A stretch of 20,838 nucleotides of DNA from a virus. Positions within the stretch are counted from its first letter, which is position 1; each line of letters begins with the position of its first letter. The position numbers and the translations under genes are program-made. The notes below the pieces were generated by a model. The model ran no database searches. It was not told the DNA's origin and was given only the letters and a program-made list of their open reading frames with translations. Where the stretch lies: the IMG/VR virus record IMGVR_UViG_3300012936_003674, positions 1-20,838 of that record; one strand, 5' to 3'. Below are positions 1 through 7,039 of this stretch, piece by piece.

Positions 1-240
1 CGAAAGCGAATAGAAGAAGTGATTGCTCCTTTAGGTATGCGTAAAGTAAGAGCAGAACGGCTTTATAGAATGAGTGAACAATTTGGTGATTGGGACGGAG
101 AAGACGCCACAGAACTTTATGGTATTGGAAAGTACGGTAGTGATAGTTATCGCCTATTTTACAAAAAAGAGTTGCCCGAAAATGTAGGTGACCACGAATT
201 ACAACGGTATATTGACGAAGAATTTGTCCAAACAGTATAG
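1..240 (+). CDS. MBD4-like HhH-GPD DNA glycosylase, C-terminal part (5' truncated by window edge)
   Basis: The reading frame is open from base 1 to the TAG at 238-240 and encodes the last 79 residues of a longer protein. The segment ELYGIGKYGSDSYRLF (residues 38-53) matches the helix-hairpin-helix of the MBD4/thymine-DNA glycosylase branch of the HhH-GPD superfamily (human MBD4 has PGIGKYGNDSYRIF here). The GDH at residues 63-65 aligns with the PEDH of MBD4, which makes D64 (bases 190-192) the likely catalytic aspartate. Such enzymes excise mismatched or damaged bases, typically T or U opposite G, and begin base-excision repair. The ligase downstream and UvdE in the same window fit a repair role. 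The N-terminal half lies outside the window, so substrate preference cannot be judged. Family assignment is from remembered motifs. Confidence 0.8.
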   Translation, partial: RKRIEEVIAPLGMRKVRAERLYRMSEQFGDWDGEDATELYGIGKYGSDSYRLFYKKELPENVGDHELQRYIDEEFVQTV

Positions 241-266
241 ACAAAACCAAAAAAATGTACTATAAT
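238..266 (+). promoter_or_regulatory. Sigma-70-type promoter for the envelope operon
   Basis: TAGACA at 238-243 (5 of 6 matches to TTGACA), a 17-nt spacer, and a perfect TATAAT at 261-266. Transcription would start near 273 and the first ATG is at 289. The -35 overlaps the stop codon of the glycosylase gene. Confidence 0.7.
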
Positions 267-288
267 ACTGTTAATAATAAGGATAACA

Positions 289-423
289 ATGACTAAAAAA
301 TACAAAAGAAACAAGCTAGAAAGAAAACTTGATGAATACAATCATACTATGGAACTTGTAAGAACTATTGTTCCTATTGCAGTATTAGTATTACAAGTAA
401 TAATTTTAATGAAATTAGTGTAA
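289..423 (+). CDS. Small single-helix membrane protein (44 aa)
   Basis: The ATG at 289 follows an AAGGA Shine-Dalgarno sequence (about 280-284) and lies just downstream of a strong promoter. The product has a basic N-terminus (residues 2-14 are rich in Lys and Arg) and one hydrophobic helix, residues 22-43, so it is probably a bitopic inner-membrane peptide with the basic end in the cytoplasm. The stop TAA (421-423) overlaps the ATG of the next gene in a TAATG junction, indicating translational coupling. I do not recognise the family. Position and topology would suit a small modulator of the host membrane, but that is inference. Confidence 0.65.
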   Translation: MTKKYKRNKLERKLDEYNHTMELVRTIVPIAVLVLQVIILMKLV

Positions 424-728
424 TGTCATATTACGAAAAACTAGACGATAAAATTAAAGCACTAAACAGTACAAGAGTGTACAAAAAGATTACTCCAAAA
501 GGTGATCTTTCTTGGTATATAAAATGGCTTTCAAGTGCATTAATTTTGACAGCAGTTGTGTTTAGAAGTGTAGGCGTACATGAATACGATTTATGGTTTA
601 GTGTATTAGGAACATGTGGATGGTTTTGGGTAGGTATGCTTTGGCATGATAGAGCCCTTATCTTGCTTAATGGTACACTTACATTTGTATTAATTATGGG
701 ACTTGTAAATTTTTACCTAGGAGTATAA
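423..728 (+). CDS. Three-helix membrane protein (101 aa)
   Basis: It starts in a TAATG overlap with the preceding stop. Residues 1-30 are polar and partly basic. Three hydrophobic segments follow at about 32-50, 57-74 and 77-98, the second and third separated by a short loop containing WHDRAL (74-79). The pattern of a Trp-rich second helix, WHDR and a helix opening with LLNG resembles short membrane proteins of unknown function in marine phages and bacteria. From memory it may correspond to DUF6552, but I am not sure. It is the middle gene of a three-gene cluster whose products are all membrane-bound or exported. Function unknown. Confidence 0.75.
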   Translation: MSYYEKLDDKIKALNSTRVYKKITPKGDLSWYIKWLSSALILTAVVFRSVGVHEYDLWFSVLGTCGWFWVGMLWHDRALILLNGTLTFVLIMGLVNFYLGV

Positions 729-729
729 A

Positions 730-1578
730 ATGAAATTTTTATTATCACTTGCATTTTTGTTTATTTTTACAAATGCTTATGCAGATAAAATTGATATAAG
801 AAATATTAACAAAGCAATTAAAGAAGATAATACAATGCCTAGTATGAAAATACATGGTAATACAAATCCTAAAAATGGTGACCAAATATTAGTTAGTAAT
901 TTTAGTGTTGTAGGTAATAAAAGTATTCAATTTAAAGTTGCTCCAGGAGAATGTTATGATTGGGATTGTGAGCATGATAGAGAAAGAGCAGAACTATTTT
1001 CAGATTATGTGAATGTTAAAAATAAAGAACAGTGGTACAGAGTATCTTTTTATGTACCTAAAGAAACAGATGTATTATGGCCTACTAGATATAGTATTTG
1101 GCAACTAATGGCAAAGGTACCTAGTAACACACACAAGAGAGAAGAACATAAAAGTTGTAATAAAGGAAAACATCTTGTATTAGCAATGCTTACTATTAAA
1201 AAGCAAGGTATTGCAATGAGCAGACATGGTGATGTTTTTTGTGGAGGACATAAAGATTATATTATTGCAAGACACTTTGGTGCTAATAAAGATGCTTTTG
1301 GCAAATGGATTGATCTAACAATGCACTTTGGATTTTATGAAGATCCAGATAAAGGATTTATGCACATCTATATCAATAGTATTCCAACTCCAGCATTTAC
1401 TTTTAAAGGACAGATGTACAGAAAAGATATAAAACATCTAAGTATGAGGACAGGTTTATACAATAGTTACGTTAGCAAATCTCCAAATCGGGGTGTTAGA
1501 ACTTTGTTTGTTGACAATTTAGGTTTAGGAAATAAATGTAAAGATGTCCAAACTACAAACTTTTGTATTGACAAATAG
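730..1578 (+). CDS. Exported polysaccharide-lyase-like protein (concanavalin-like fold)
   Basis: The 282-aa product begins with a clear Sec signal peptide: Lys2, hydrophobic core 3-14, predicted cleavage after AYA at residues 16-18. The mature part resembles the PF14099-type polysaccharide lyase (heparin-lyase-like jelly roll): DRERAEL (83-89), WYRVSFYVP (102-110), a Trp/Gln strand near 124-126, GKWIDLTMHFGF (191-202), a strand HIYINSIP (212-219) and a final RTGLYNS strand (240-246). The mature protein has six cysteines (75, 80, 143, 171, 270, 279), an even number compatible with disulfides. An AGGAG site precedes the ATG. Phage depolymerases usually ride on the virion or leave at lysis without a signal peptide, so an exported one suggests action on envelope or capsule glycans during infection. 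Fold match is moderate; substrate unknown. Confidence 0.65.
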   Translation: MKFLLSLAFLFIFTNAYADKIDIRNINKAIKEDNTMPSMKIHGNTNPKNGDQILVSNFSVVGNKSIQFKVAPGECYDWDCEHDRERAELFSDYVNVKNKEQWYRVSFYVPKETDVLWPTRYSIWQLMAKVPSNTHKREEHKSCNKGKHLVLAMLTIKKQGIAMSRHGDVFCGGHKDYIIARHFGANKDAFGKWIDLTMHFGFYEDPDKGFMHIYINSIPTPAFTFKGQMYRKDIKHLSMRTGLYNSYVSKSPNRGVRTLFVDNLGLGNKCKDVQTTNFCIDK

Positions 1579-1596
1579 ATTTTATGATGCTATATT
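1568..1596 (+). promoter_or_regulatory. Extended -10 sigma-70 promoter for DNA ligase
   Basis: Perfect TTGACA at 1568-1573, a 17-nt spacer and TATATT at 1591-1596 preceded by TGC (extended -10). The -35 lies within the last codons of the upstream gene. Transcription would start near 1603, about 20 nt before the ligase ATG. Confidence 0.8.
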
Positions 1597-1624
1597 ATAT
1601 AAACAATAAACAAAAGAGGGCAAC

Positions 1625-2947
1625 ATGAGAACACAACCACAACAAATTATAGAAAAATTAGAAGCAGACAATTCACGTTTGGCAAAAGAAGCAGTGATCC
1701 AACAAGCAATGGAAGAAGGACTAGATGAGTTCTTTGAAGGTGTAAGAATGGCACTTGATCCACTTGTCACATTTGGAGTAAAACAAGTTGCAGAACTTGA
1801 TAGTGAGTGGGCTGGACAAGGCTGTGAATGGTCAGTGTTTAAAGAACTTGCAGATAAACTTATTGCAAGAGAGTTAACAGGTCATGCGGCACGAGATGCA
1901 ATTAATCTTGTAAAAAGTTCTTGTACTGTTGAGCAATGGAATATGTTTTATAGACGTATTCTAATTAAAGATTTACGTTGTGGTGTTTCAGAAAAGACTG
2001 TAAACAAAATTGCAAAGAAATTCCCACAATATGCTATTCCTACATTTACTTGTCCACTTGCACATGATAGTGCTAACCATGAAAAGAAAATGGTAGGTAA
2101 GAAACAAATTGAAATTAAGTTAGATGGCGTTAGAGTAATTACCATTATACGTGGAAACAAAGTAGAAATGTTTTCACGTAATGGTAAGCAGTTTCATAAC
2201 TTTGGGCATATTATTGCAGAAATTGAACAAGTGATTGCACAAAAGCCTGCACCATATGATCTTGTATTAGATGGTGAAGTAATGAGTGCTAACTTTCAAG
2301 ACCTTATGAAACAAGTTCATAGAAAAGATGGTAAGCAATCAGATGATGCAGTATTGCATTTATTTGATATGTGTCCCCTAACAAATTTTCAACAAGGTAT
2401 TTGGGATAAATCGCAGTCATTTAGGAGTCAAGCAGTTAAGGCTTGGGTAGAGCAAAATGCAAGCGTTTTAAAGCACGTACAAGCGTTAGAATGGGAAGAG
2501 GTAGACCTTAGTACTACTGAAGGCAATAGACGCTTTGTAGAGCTTAATAAAGCGGCTGTAGACGGTGGTTATGAAGGTGTTATGATCAAAGACATTGATG
2601 CACCCTATGAATGTAAAAGAACACATAGTTGGTTGAAAGCAAAACCTTTTATTGAAATTACACTAAAAGTCGTTGACGTCGAGGAAGGCACTGGACGTAA
2701 CGAAGGAAGATTAGGTGCCGTAATAGTAGAAGGAGAAGACGATGGATACAATTATCGCCTTAACTGTGGGAGTGGCTTCACTGACGCTCAACGTGATGAG
2801 TTCTGGACTCAACGTGCTGATCTCGTTGGTCAGTTAATTGAGATTAGAGCAGATGCTCGTACAAAGTCGCAAGACTCAGAAACATATAGTTTGCGTTTTC
2901 CTAGGTTCAAGACTTTCAGAGGATTCGAAGCTGGCGAGAAACTGTAA
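1625..2947 (+). CDS. ATP-dependent DNA ligase (T4 gp30 type)
   Basis: The 440-aa product has the nucleotidyltransferase ligase motifs in order: motif I EIKLDGVR (163-170, adenylated Lys165), motif Ia SRNG (184-187), motif III LDGEVM (215-220), motif IIIa LHLFDM (244-249), motif IV EGVMIKD (317-323) and motif V WLKAKP (336-341), followed by an OB-fold domain (about 345-440). An N-terminal helical domain (1-150) precedes the catalytic core. It seals nicks in duplex DNA using ATP, as in Okazaki fragment joining and base-excision repair. It is somewhat shorter than T4 ligase (487 aa). GAGGG lies 5-9 nt upstream of the ATG. The stop overlaps the next ATG (TAATG). The last third is richer in GC and C-ending codons than the rest. 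Confidence 0.95.
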   Translation: MRTQPQQIIEKLEADNSRLAKEAVIQQAMEEGLDEFFEGVRMALDPLVTFGVKQVAELDSEWAGQGCEWSVFKELADKLIARELTGHAARDAINLVKSSCTVEQWNMFYRRILIKDLRCGVSEKTVNKIAKKFPQYAIPTFTCPLAHDSANHEKKMVGKKQIEIKLDGVRVITIIRGNKVEMFSRNGKQFHNFGHIIAEIEQVIAQKPAPYDLVLDGEVMSANFQDLMKQVHRKDGKQSDDAVLHLFDMCPLTNFQQGIWDKSQSFRSQAVKAWVEQNASVLKHVQALEWEEVDLSTTEGNRRFVELNKAAVDGGYEGVMIKDIDAPYECKRTHSWLKAKPFIEITLKVVDVEEGTGRNEGRLGAVIVEGEDDGYNYRLNCGSGFTDAQRDEFWTQRADLVGQLIEIRADARTKSQDSETYSLRFPRFKTFRGFEAGEKL

Positions 2948-3612
2948 TGGATATAGAATTCATTGCAAGTAGTCAAGAAATCCACGACAACTGGCCAGTA
3001 GTACCTGCAAAAAAGTTAGTACCAGATTGGTATAAAAACACAAAACAGGAAACACAATTACATCCTAATGGTCCAATTATTCCAACTATAAAACAATGTC
3101 CGCCTGTAACAGATTTACTTACAAGCGGATACATTATTAGAAACCCTTTTAGTCTAACACTTTATCCTAAAGACGAGCCTGGCGGATACACAGGTATAAA
3201 TGCTCAAAGTCACATACAACTACAACCAGATGTTCATCATTGGAAGATGTGTCCTGTAAATGTATCGGGCAAACAACATTGGACTAAAATAAACAATGGA
3301 TGGACAGTAAAAACAGCACCTGGTTACAGTTGCTTGTTTATGCAACCTTTTTTCTTTTTTAATAAAAACATTACATTGTTTCCGGGTATAGTCGATACAG
3401 ATAAACACGACATTCCTGTACAATTTCCTGGTTACCTACATTCTGACGAACCTATTATTATAGAAGAAGGTACTCCACTTATTCAAATCATTCCGTTCAA
3501 AAGAGAGGAATGGAAAATGCAGACTTCGGTAAATGCTAATATAAAAGAAGAAACTAAATTAGCAGACGGTAGATATAAGGATATATTCCAAACTAAGAAA
3601 AAATTCCAATAA
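2947..3612 (+). CDS. DUF6065-like protein
   Basis: The gene overlaps the ligase stop by one base (TAATG), so the two are probably co-translated. The 221-aa product shows the landmarks I associate with the DUF6065 family: AKKLVPDWYK (21-30), IKQCPPVTD (48-56), a GYII strand (61-64), APGYSCLF (124-131), PGIVDTD (146-152) and EGTPLIQIIPFKREEW (174-189). Family function is unknown. The spacing of PGIVDTD followed by GTPLIQIIPF loosely recalls the GvID and GdrIAQ motifs of dUTPase/dCTP deaminase beta-barrels. Together with the ligase context this makes a nucleotide-binding role thinkable, but the catalytic signature of dUTPases is not complete. Family assignment is from memory. Confidence 0.6.
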   Translation: MDIEFIASSQEIHDNWPVVPAKKLVPDWYKNTKQETQLHPNGPIIPTIKQCPPVTDLLTSGYIIRNPFSLTLYPKDEPGGYTGINAQSHIQLQPDVHHWKMCPVNVSGKQHWTKINNGWTVKTAPGYSCLFMQPFFFFNKNITLFPGIVDTDKHDIPVQFPGYLHSDEPIIIEEGTPLIQIIPFKREEWKMQTSVNANIKEETKLADGRYKDIFQTKKKFQ

Positions 3613-3615
3613 TCA

Positions 3616-3644
3616 TTGACTTTTGTGTTTGACGGCTATATACT
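3616..3644 (+). promoter_or_regulatory. Sigma-70-type promoter for the 431-aa gene
   Basis: TTGACT at 3616-3621, a 17-nt spacer, and TATACT at 3639-3644. A second TTGACG at 3629-3634 is too close to serve this -10. The start would be near 3651, ahead of an AGGAG Shine-Dalgarno sequence and the ATG at 3671. Confidence 0.7.
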
Positions 3645-3670
3645 GACACAATATTTGGCAGGAGATCAAT

Positions 3671-4966
3671 ATGGCAATCCCAAAAAGAACTAAAAAAAGA
3701 CCACCTAGAGCCGCGGTTAGAGTAAAGCGTGGCAATAAACTTGTAGCACCTAGTTGGGAAGGTTGGGAAGAATGGAGTGGAGAAAAGTTTCATCGCTTTA
3801 GGCAGGCAACAAATGCTTGGTATTATGAAAACTTTAAACCTGTAGATTTATGGCCAGCAGTTTTTGAGTGGATGAAAACACAAGAATACACTTCTGCACA
3901 AATAAAGTTAGCAAAAGCGGCACCACCTTATTGTATAAGTGTAGTAGCGGCAATTAATTGTAAAATGTTATTAGCAGGCATGCCTGATATTAATCCTAAA
4001 GAAGATGAATACTGGCAAACACTTCCTGGCACAATGGGCAATACACAACCTGCATCAAAATTTATTAGAAAAAGATTAGAGGTAGCAATGACTGAAGGTG
4101 CTCAGGCACTGAAAGATAGAAAAGAAATTGCGGAAAAGAAAGCAAAAGAAGTTCCTCCTTTAAGTATACAAGAAAGATTACAAGTACAAGCACTTGCAAT
4201 GAGTGAGCATATAGATGAATGGCTAGATAAATGGCTTGAAGATCCAGATAACTTTGATGCAAAAGGATTTGATTTTAAAAAGTTTGTACAAGGACAAAAT
4301 GTTACAGGAGCTCATGCTCGCAAAATGATTCCATTATACGATAGGCTATTAGATGACTACAAAGAACTAGAAAGAATGCCTACTGCTGGGCAACTTAAAA
4401 AAATGGATGAAGTAGAAGCTGATCAGTGGGATCAATTAAAAGAAGGTTATAGTCATTTATCAAAGAAACAAATTAAAATTTATACAGAAGCAGTTAATTT
4501 TGTTTTACAGGAATTACAATTTGTTGTTGAAAAAGCAAAAGCAAATAGAAAGCCACCTAAACGTAAACCTAAAAGTGCAGATAAACTTGTTGAAAAGTTA
4601 AAATATTGTAAAGTAGATAACAAGTATCAAGTTACAAGTGTATCTCCTGAAAACATTATCAAAGCAAATGAGCTTTGGGTATTCAATGTTAAGACTAGGA
4701 AGATAGGAAAATACGTTGCTAGTAATATTGATCCTCTCGGACAACAACGTGAAGGCACAGGTCTGTCAGTGAAAGGAACTAGTATATTAGGATTTGATGA
4801 AAAATTAAGTATACAGAAAACCCTTCGTAAACCAGCCGAACAATTAAAAGAATTCAAAGACTCAGGCAAAGTAAAATTACGTAAGTTTATGGATGATATC
4901 AAAACCACAGATACCAAACTAAATGGTAGGTGTAATCCAGATACAGTGCTTCTTAAAGTAAACTGA
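3671..4966 (+). CDS. Conserved-looking basic protein of unknown function (431 aa)
   Basis: I do not recognise a named domain. Residues 1-23 are strongly basic (many Lys and Arg, Pro-rich), followed by a Trp-rich stretch (PSWEGWEEWSG, 28-38). Residues 120-170 and 220-310 are predicted to be long charged helices with coiled-coil character, including a Lys/Pro-rich linker at about 290-305. The C-terminal third has beta-rich character and ends with basic segments. No signal peptide, membrane segment or cysteine cluster is seen. AGGAG sits at the right distance before the ATG. The overall charge and helical content suggest a nucleic-acid-binding or scaffold-type protein, which is inference only. 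Its TGA stop is embedded in the late-type promoter of the fibre gene that follows. Confidence 0.85.
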   Translation: MAIPKRTKKRPPRAAVRVKRGNKLVAPSWEGWEEWSGEKFHRFRQATNAWYYENFKPVDLWPAVFEWMKTQEYTSAQIKLAKAAPPYCISVVAAINCKMLLAGMPDINPKEDEYWQTLPGTMGNTQPASKFIRKRLEVAMTEGAQALKDRKEIAEKKAKEVPPLSIQERLQVQALAMSEHIDEWLDKWLEDPDNFDAKGFDFKKFVQGQNVTGAHARKMIPLYDRLLDDYKELERMPTAGQLKKMDEVEADQWDQLKEGYSHLSKKQIKIYTEAVNFVLQELQFVVEKAKANRKPPKRKPKSADKLVEKLKYCKVDNKYQVTSVSPENIIKANELWVFNVKTRKIGKYVASNIDPLGQQREGTGLSVKGTSILGFDEKLSIQKTLRKPAEQLKEFKDSGKVKLRKFMDDIKTTDTKLNGRCNPDTVLLKVN

Positions 4967-4972
4967 TAAATA
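4965..4972 (+). promoter_or_regulatory. T4-late-type promoter box, GATAAATA
   Basis: GATAAATA matches the T4 late consensus TATAAATA at 7 of 8 positions and the NATAAATA form described for marine T4-like phages fully. Its last A is 6 nt before the A of the ATG at 4978, so the expected start site is the initiator codon itself. The box overlaps the upstream TGA (4964-4966). No Shine-Dalgarno sequence is present. Confidence 0.6.
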
Positions 4973-4977
4973 CTTAC

Positions 4978-6087
4978 ATGAGCACACAAGATCTTAATAA
5001 TAGCCTAGATTCTTTAGGGAAAGCAATAGTTGATCTAACTAATGCACCTAGTCCGGCACCAGAAATAAATGACCGTAGTCTAAGTGGAAATAAAATCCAT
5101 GGCGGCATGATTACTAATTTTTCAAGTAGAGGAATTAGCGATCAAGCAACACGCATGATAGTATTAATAAACGATGATGGCATTACAGTAGATGCAATTG
5201 ATGTTGATACTATATCAGGTGGTGCTACAGTGGCTGGTGATTTAAATGTAAGTGGAGCGTTAACTGCAAAAACTTTACATGTTGACGAACTTACTGCTGA
5301 CATAAGAGCGGAAAGAGCAGAGAGCTTAGAATTTGTAGGGGAACAAACTTCTGGAAAAGGTCTAATTTGGCGTTCAAATGAATATTCTAAACAATTAATG
5401 TATTACGAAAATCCAGATAGGATTTTTGTCAGTGAGCATTTAGATTTAGCACGAACAAAATATTTTAGTATTGGTACTGTTCCTGTAATTACAGAAAACA
5501 GTTTAGGTACTGGCATTATTAATAGTAATCTTAATTCTTTAGGAGTGTTAAACGAGCTTACTGTAAACGGCAATGTTCAATTTGACGACTTTCTATTTTG
5601 GGAGGCAAGTGCAAATAGGCTTGGTTTAGGAACAGAATCACCAAACGGTACTATTAGTATATTGAATGATGCACTAGATAGTGAATTTATTATTGACGGT
5701 GAATCAGCACAAGGTATAAGAATAGGAAACTGGACAAATAGTGATTTGCACATGATCACTGATGACACAACTAGATTAACTATTAAAGCAAATGGACATA
5801 TTGTTGTGGGTACACAAGGTGCAAACAATGCATCAGTAAACATACATGGCAAATTAGGAGTTGGAGTAACAAACTTAGACGCCGACGTCAGTTTATCAAC
5901 TTCAGGTCCTATTAAAGTAGAAGGTAAAAAAATGCAAAGTGGCTCGTCAGCACCTAGTACAGGTAGTTATAATTTAGGAGATATGGTCTGGAATAATAAT
6001 CCACAGCCAACTGGATATGTAGGTTGGATTTGTATTAGAGAAGGAACCCCTGGTATTTGGAAACCTTTTGGCACTATAAGTTCTTAA
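4978..6087 (+). CDS. Tail-fibre-like virion protein (369 aa)
   Basis: The product is a beta-rich, cysteine-poor protein with the composition of a trimeric phage fibre. Residues 80-108 contain the strand repeat GGATVAGDLNVSGALTAKTL, a common shaft element in marine phage fibres. Similar strand pairs recur through the centre (for instance around ELTVNGNVQF and KLGVGV). The C-terminal 45 residues carry a GDMVWN...GYVGWICI...GTPG.WKPFG pattern, a frequent terminal module of phage fibre and structural proteins. It would contribute to receptor binding or to an adapter of the tail. The start at 4978 has no ribosome-binding site but sits right behind a late promoter box. It is followed 11 nt later by a small membrane protein gene. 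Family is clear; its exact position in the virion is not. Confidence 0.8.
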   Translation: MSTQDLNNSLDSLGKAIVDLTNAPSPAPEINDRSLSGNKIHGGMITNFSSRGISDQATRMIVLINDDGITVDAIDVDTISGGATVAGDLNVSGALTAKTLHVDELTADIRAERAESLEFVGEQTSGKGLIWRSNEYSKQLMYYENPDRIFVSEHLDLARTKYFSIGTVPVITENSLGTGIINSNLNSLGVLNELTVNGNVQFDDFLFWEASANRLGLGTESPNGTISILNDALDSEFIIDGESAQGIRIGNWTNSDLHMITDDTTRLTIKANGHIVVGTQGANNASVNIHGKLGVGVTNLDADVSLSTSGPIKVEGKKMQSGSSAPSTGSYNLGDMVWNNNPQPTGYVGWICIREGTPGIWKPFGTISS

Positions 6088-6098
6088 AAGGTAACTAA

Positions 6099-6386
6099 AT
6101 GAAATTAAAGTCGATCTTAACCCAATCAAAGTTTTGGATAGCAGTAGCAAGTGTAATACCTATTACTATGCTTGTATGGATAATGACTGAAAGGTATCTA
6201 GGTCATGATGTTTACTTTAACAAAACTTTAAGTTGCTTCGTAACTATCGGAGTTGCTCTTGCAGGCTTTTGGTGGTGGTGGGCAATGTTTACAATAGTTA
6301 GGTTGACTACTTTCCTAGAAAAAACAGTCAATAAATTTGCTAGTTTAAGAAAAGATATTAAAGACGTAAAAGACGACTTAAAGTAA
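6099..6386 (+). CDS. Two-helix membrane protein with charged C-terminal helix (95 aa)
   Basis: An AAGG Shine-Dalgarno sequence precedes the ATG. There are two membrane segments: residues 11-30 and 43-66, the second including GFWWWWAM (56-63). A charged, probably helical tail follows (70-95, alternating Lys and Asp). Two helices plus a charged tail is a topology also found in holins, and late expression behind a fibre gene would suit lysis. The same topology occurs in many unrelated phage membrane proteins and no endolysin or spanin gene is adjacent, so holin remains only a possibility. Its stop TAA is part of the late promoter box of the next gene. Confidence 0.75.
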   Translation: MKLKSILTQSKFWIAVASVIPITMLVWIMTERYLGHDVYFNKTLSCFVTIGVALAGFWWWWAMFTIVRLTTFLEKTVNKFASLRKDIKDVKDDLK

Positions 6387-6389
6387 ATA
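6382..6389 (+). promoter_or_regulatory. T4-late-type promoter box, AGTAAATA
   Basis: AGTAAATACTAT resembles the T4 late promoter TATAAATACTAT. The box ends 5 nt before the A of the ATG at 6394 and contains the stop codon of the upstream gene (6384-6386). No Shine-Dalgarno sequence is present, so a leaderless or nearly leaderless mRNA is expected. Confidence 0.5.
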
Positions 6390-6393
6390 CTAT

Positions 6394-6978
6394 ATGCTTG
6401 TAATTGGAAATGGTGAAAGTCGTATAGGTATTGACATTAACAATATCAACGGAGACAAAATTGGTTGCAATGCAATCTTAAGAGATTGTGTAGTTGACTA
6501 TTTAATTTGTGTTGATAGAAAAATGGCAAGAGAAGCAATTACCAAAAAGTATCCAGCACAAATTTATACACGTGATGACTGGTGGCATGAATTTAAAGCA
6601 TATCCTAATATGAATAAAGTTCCAAAGTTACCATATAAAGGAGACCAAAGGCCTGATGATCCTTTTCATTGGGGTAGCGGGCCTTATGCTGTTTTACTGG
6701 CATGCTTGAAAAGCGATTACATAGAACTATTGGGTTTTGATTTACATAGTAAAAATAAGAACATTAACAATGTTTATAAAGATACACAAAATTACAACCA
6801 AAGCGACCACAGAGCGATTGATCCTAGATATTGGATATACCAAATTGGAAAACTAATGTCTATCTATCCACAAAAAAGTTTCAAAATATACCAAGAAAAG
6901 GGTTGGAATTTACCAGAAGTCTGGAATCACCCAAATGTTTCACTTGACTTTATAAGTAATATATCGTATAATACATAA
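6394..6978 (+). CDS. Rossmann-like protein resembling GT42 sialyltransferase / DUF115 proteins
   Basis: The 194-aa product starts directly with a nucleotide-binding-like strand and loop, MLVIGNGESR (1-10), then CN at 25-26, a strand DYLICVDR (35-42), GSGPYAVLLACL (94-105) and YIELLGFDL (109-117), with His139 after it. The order GNGxS, CN, SGxYAxxxA and E(I/L)xLxGxD is the pattern of the CstII-type sialyltransferase family GT42 and the related DUF115 proteins, which handle sugar nucleotides such as CMP-sialic acids. If correct, the enzyme could alter host surface glycans or a virion component. It is shorter than CstII (about 290 aa). The full catalytic set cannot be verified by eye. The start is fixed by the GNGES strand, which leaves no room for a later ATG. 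Confidence 0.55.
   Translation: MLVIGNGESRIGIDINNINGDKIGCNAILRDCVVDYLICVDRKMAREAITKKYPAQIYTRDDWWHEFKAYPNMNKVPKLPYKGDQRPDDPFHWGSGPYAVLLACLKSDYIELLGFDLHSKNKNINNVYKDTQNYNQSDHRAIDPRYWIYQIGKLMSIYPQKSFKIYQEKGWNLPEVWNHPNVSLDFISNISYNT
6944..6972 (+). promoter_or_regulatory. Sigma-70-type promoter for the QueD-UvdE operon
   Basis: TTGACT at 6944-6949, a 17-nt spacer and a perfect TATAAT at 6967-6972. The promoter lies inside the 3' end of the preceding gene. The predicted start near 6979 gives a leader of about 60 nt before the ATG at 7040. Confidence 0.8.
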
Positions 6979-7039
6979 TATATAGGACTTGGCGTCAACC
7001 CTTCTAATTCTGCCGCCGTATTTTATTAGGAGAAAACAT

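Noticed and set aside
6099-6386. Firm holin call for the two-helix protein
   Set aside because: Topology alone is not diagnostic and no endolysin or spanin is adjacent.
6979-7039. preQ1-type riboswitch in the queD leader
   Set aside because: The leader has a weak GGCG/CGCC pairing, but lacks the conserved preQ1 core and A-rich tail. The length is also marginal.
6989-7039. N-terminal extension of QueD from a TTG at 6989
   Set aside because: The ATG at 7040 has an AGGAG Shine-Dalgarno sequence at 7028-7032 and starts exactly where the family begins. The extension would overlap the expected mRNA leader.
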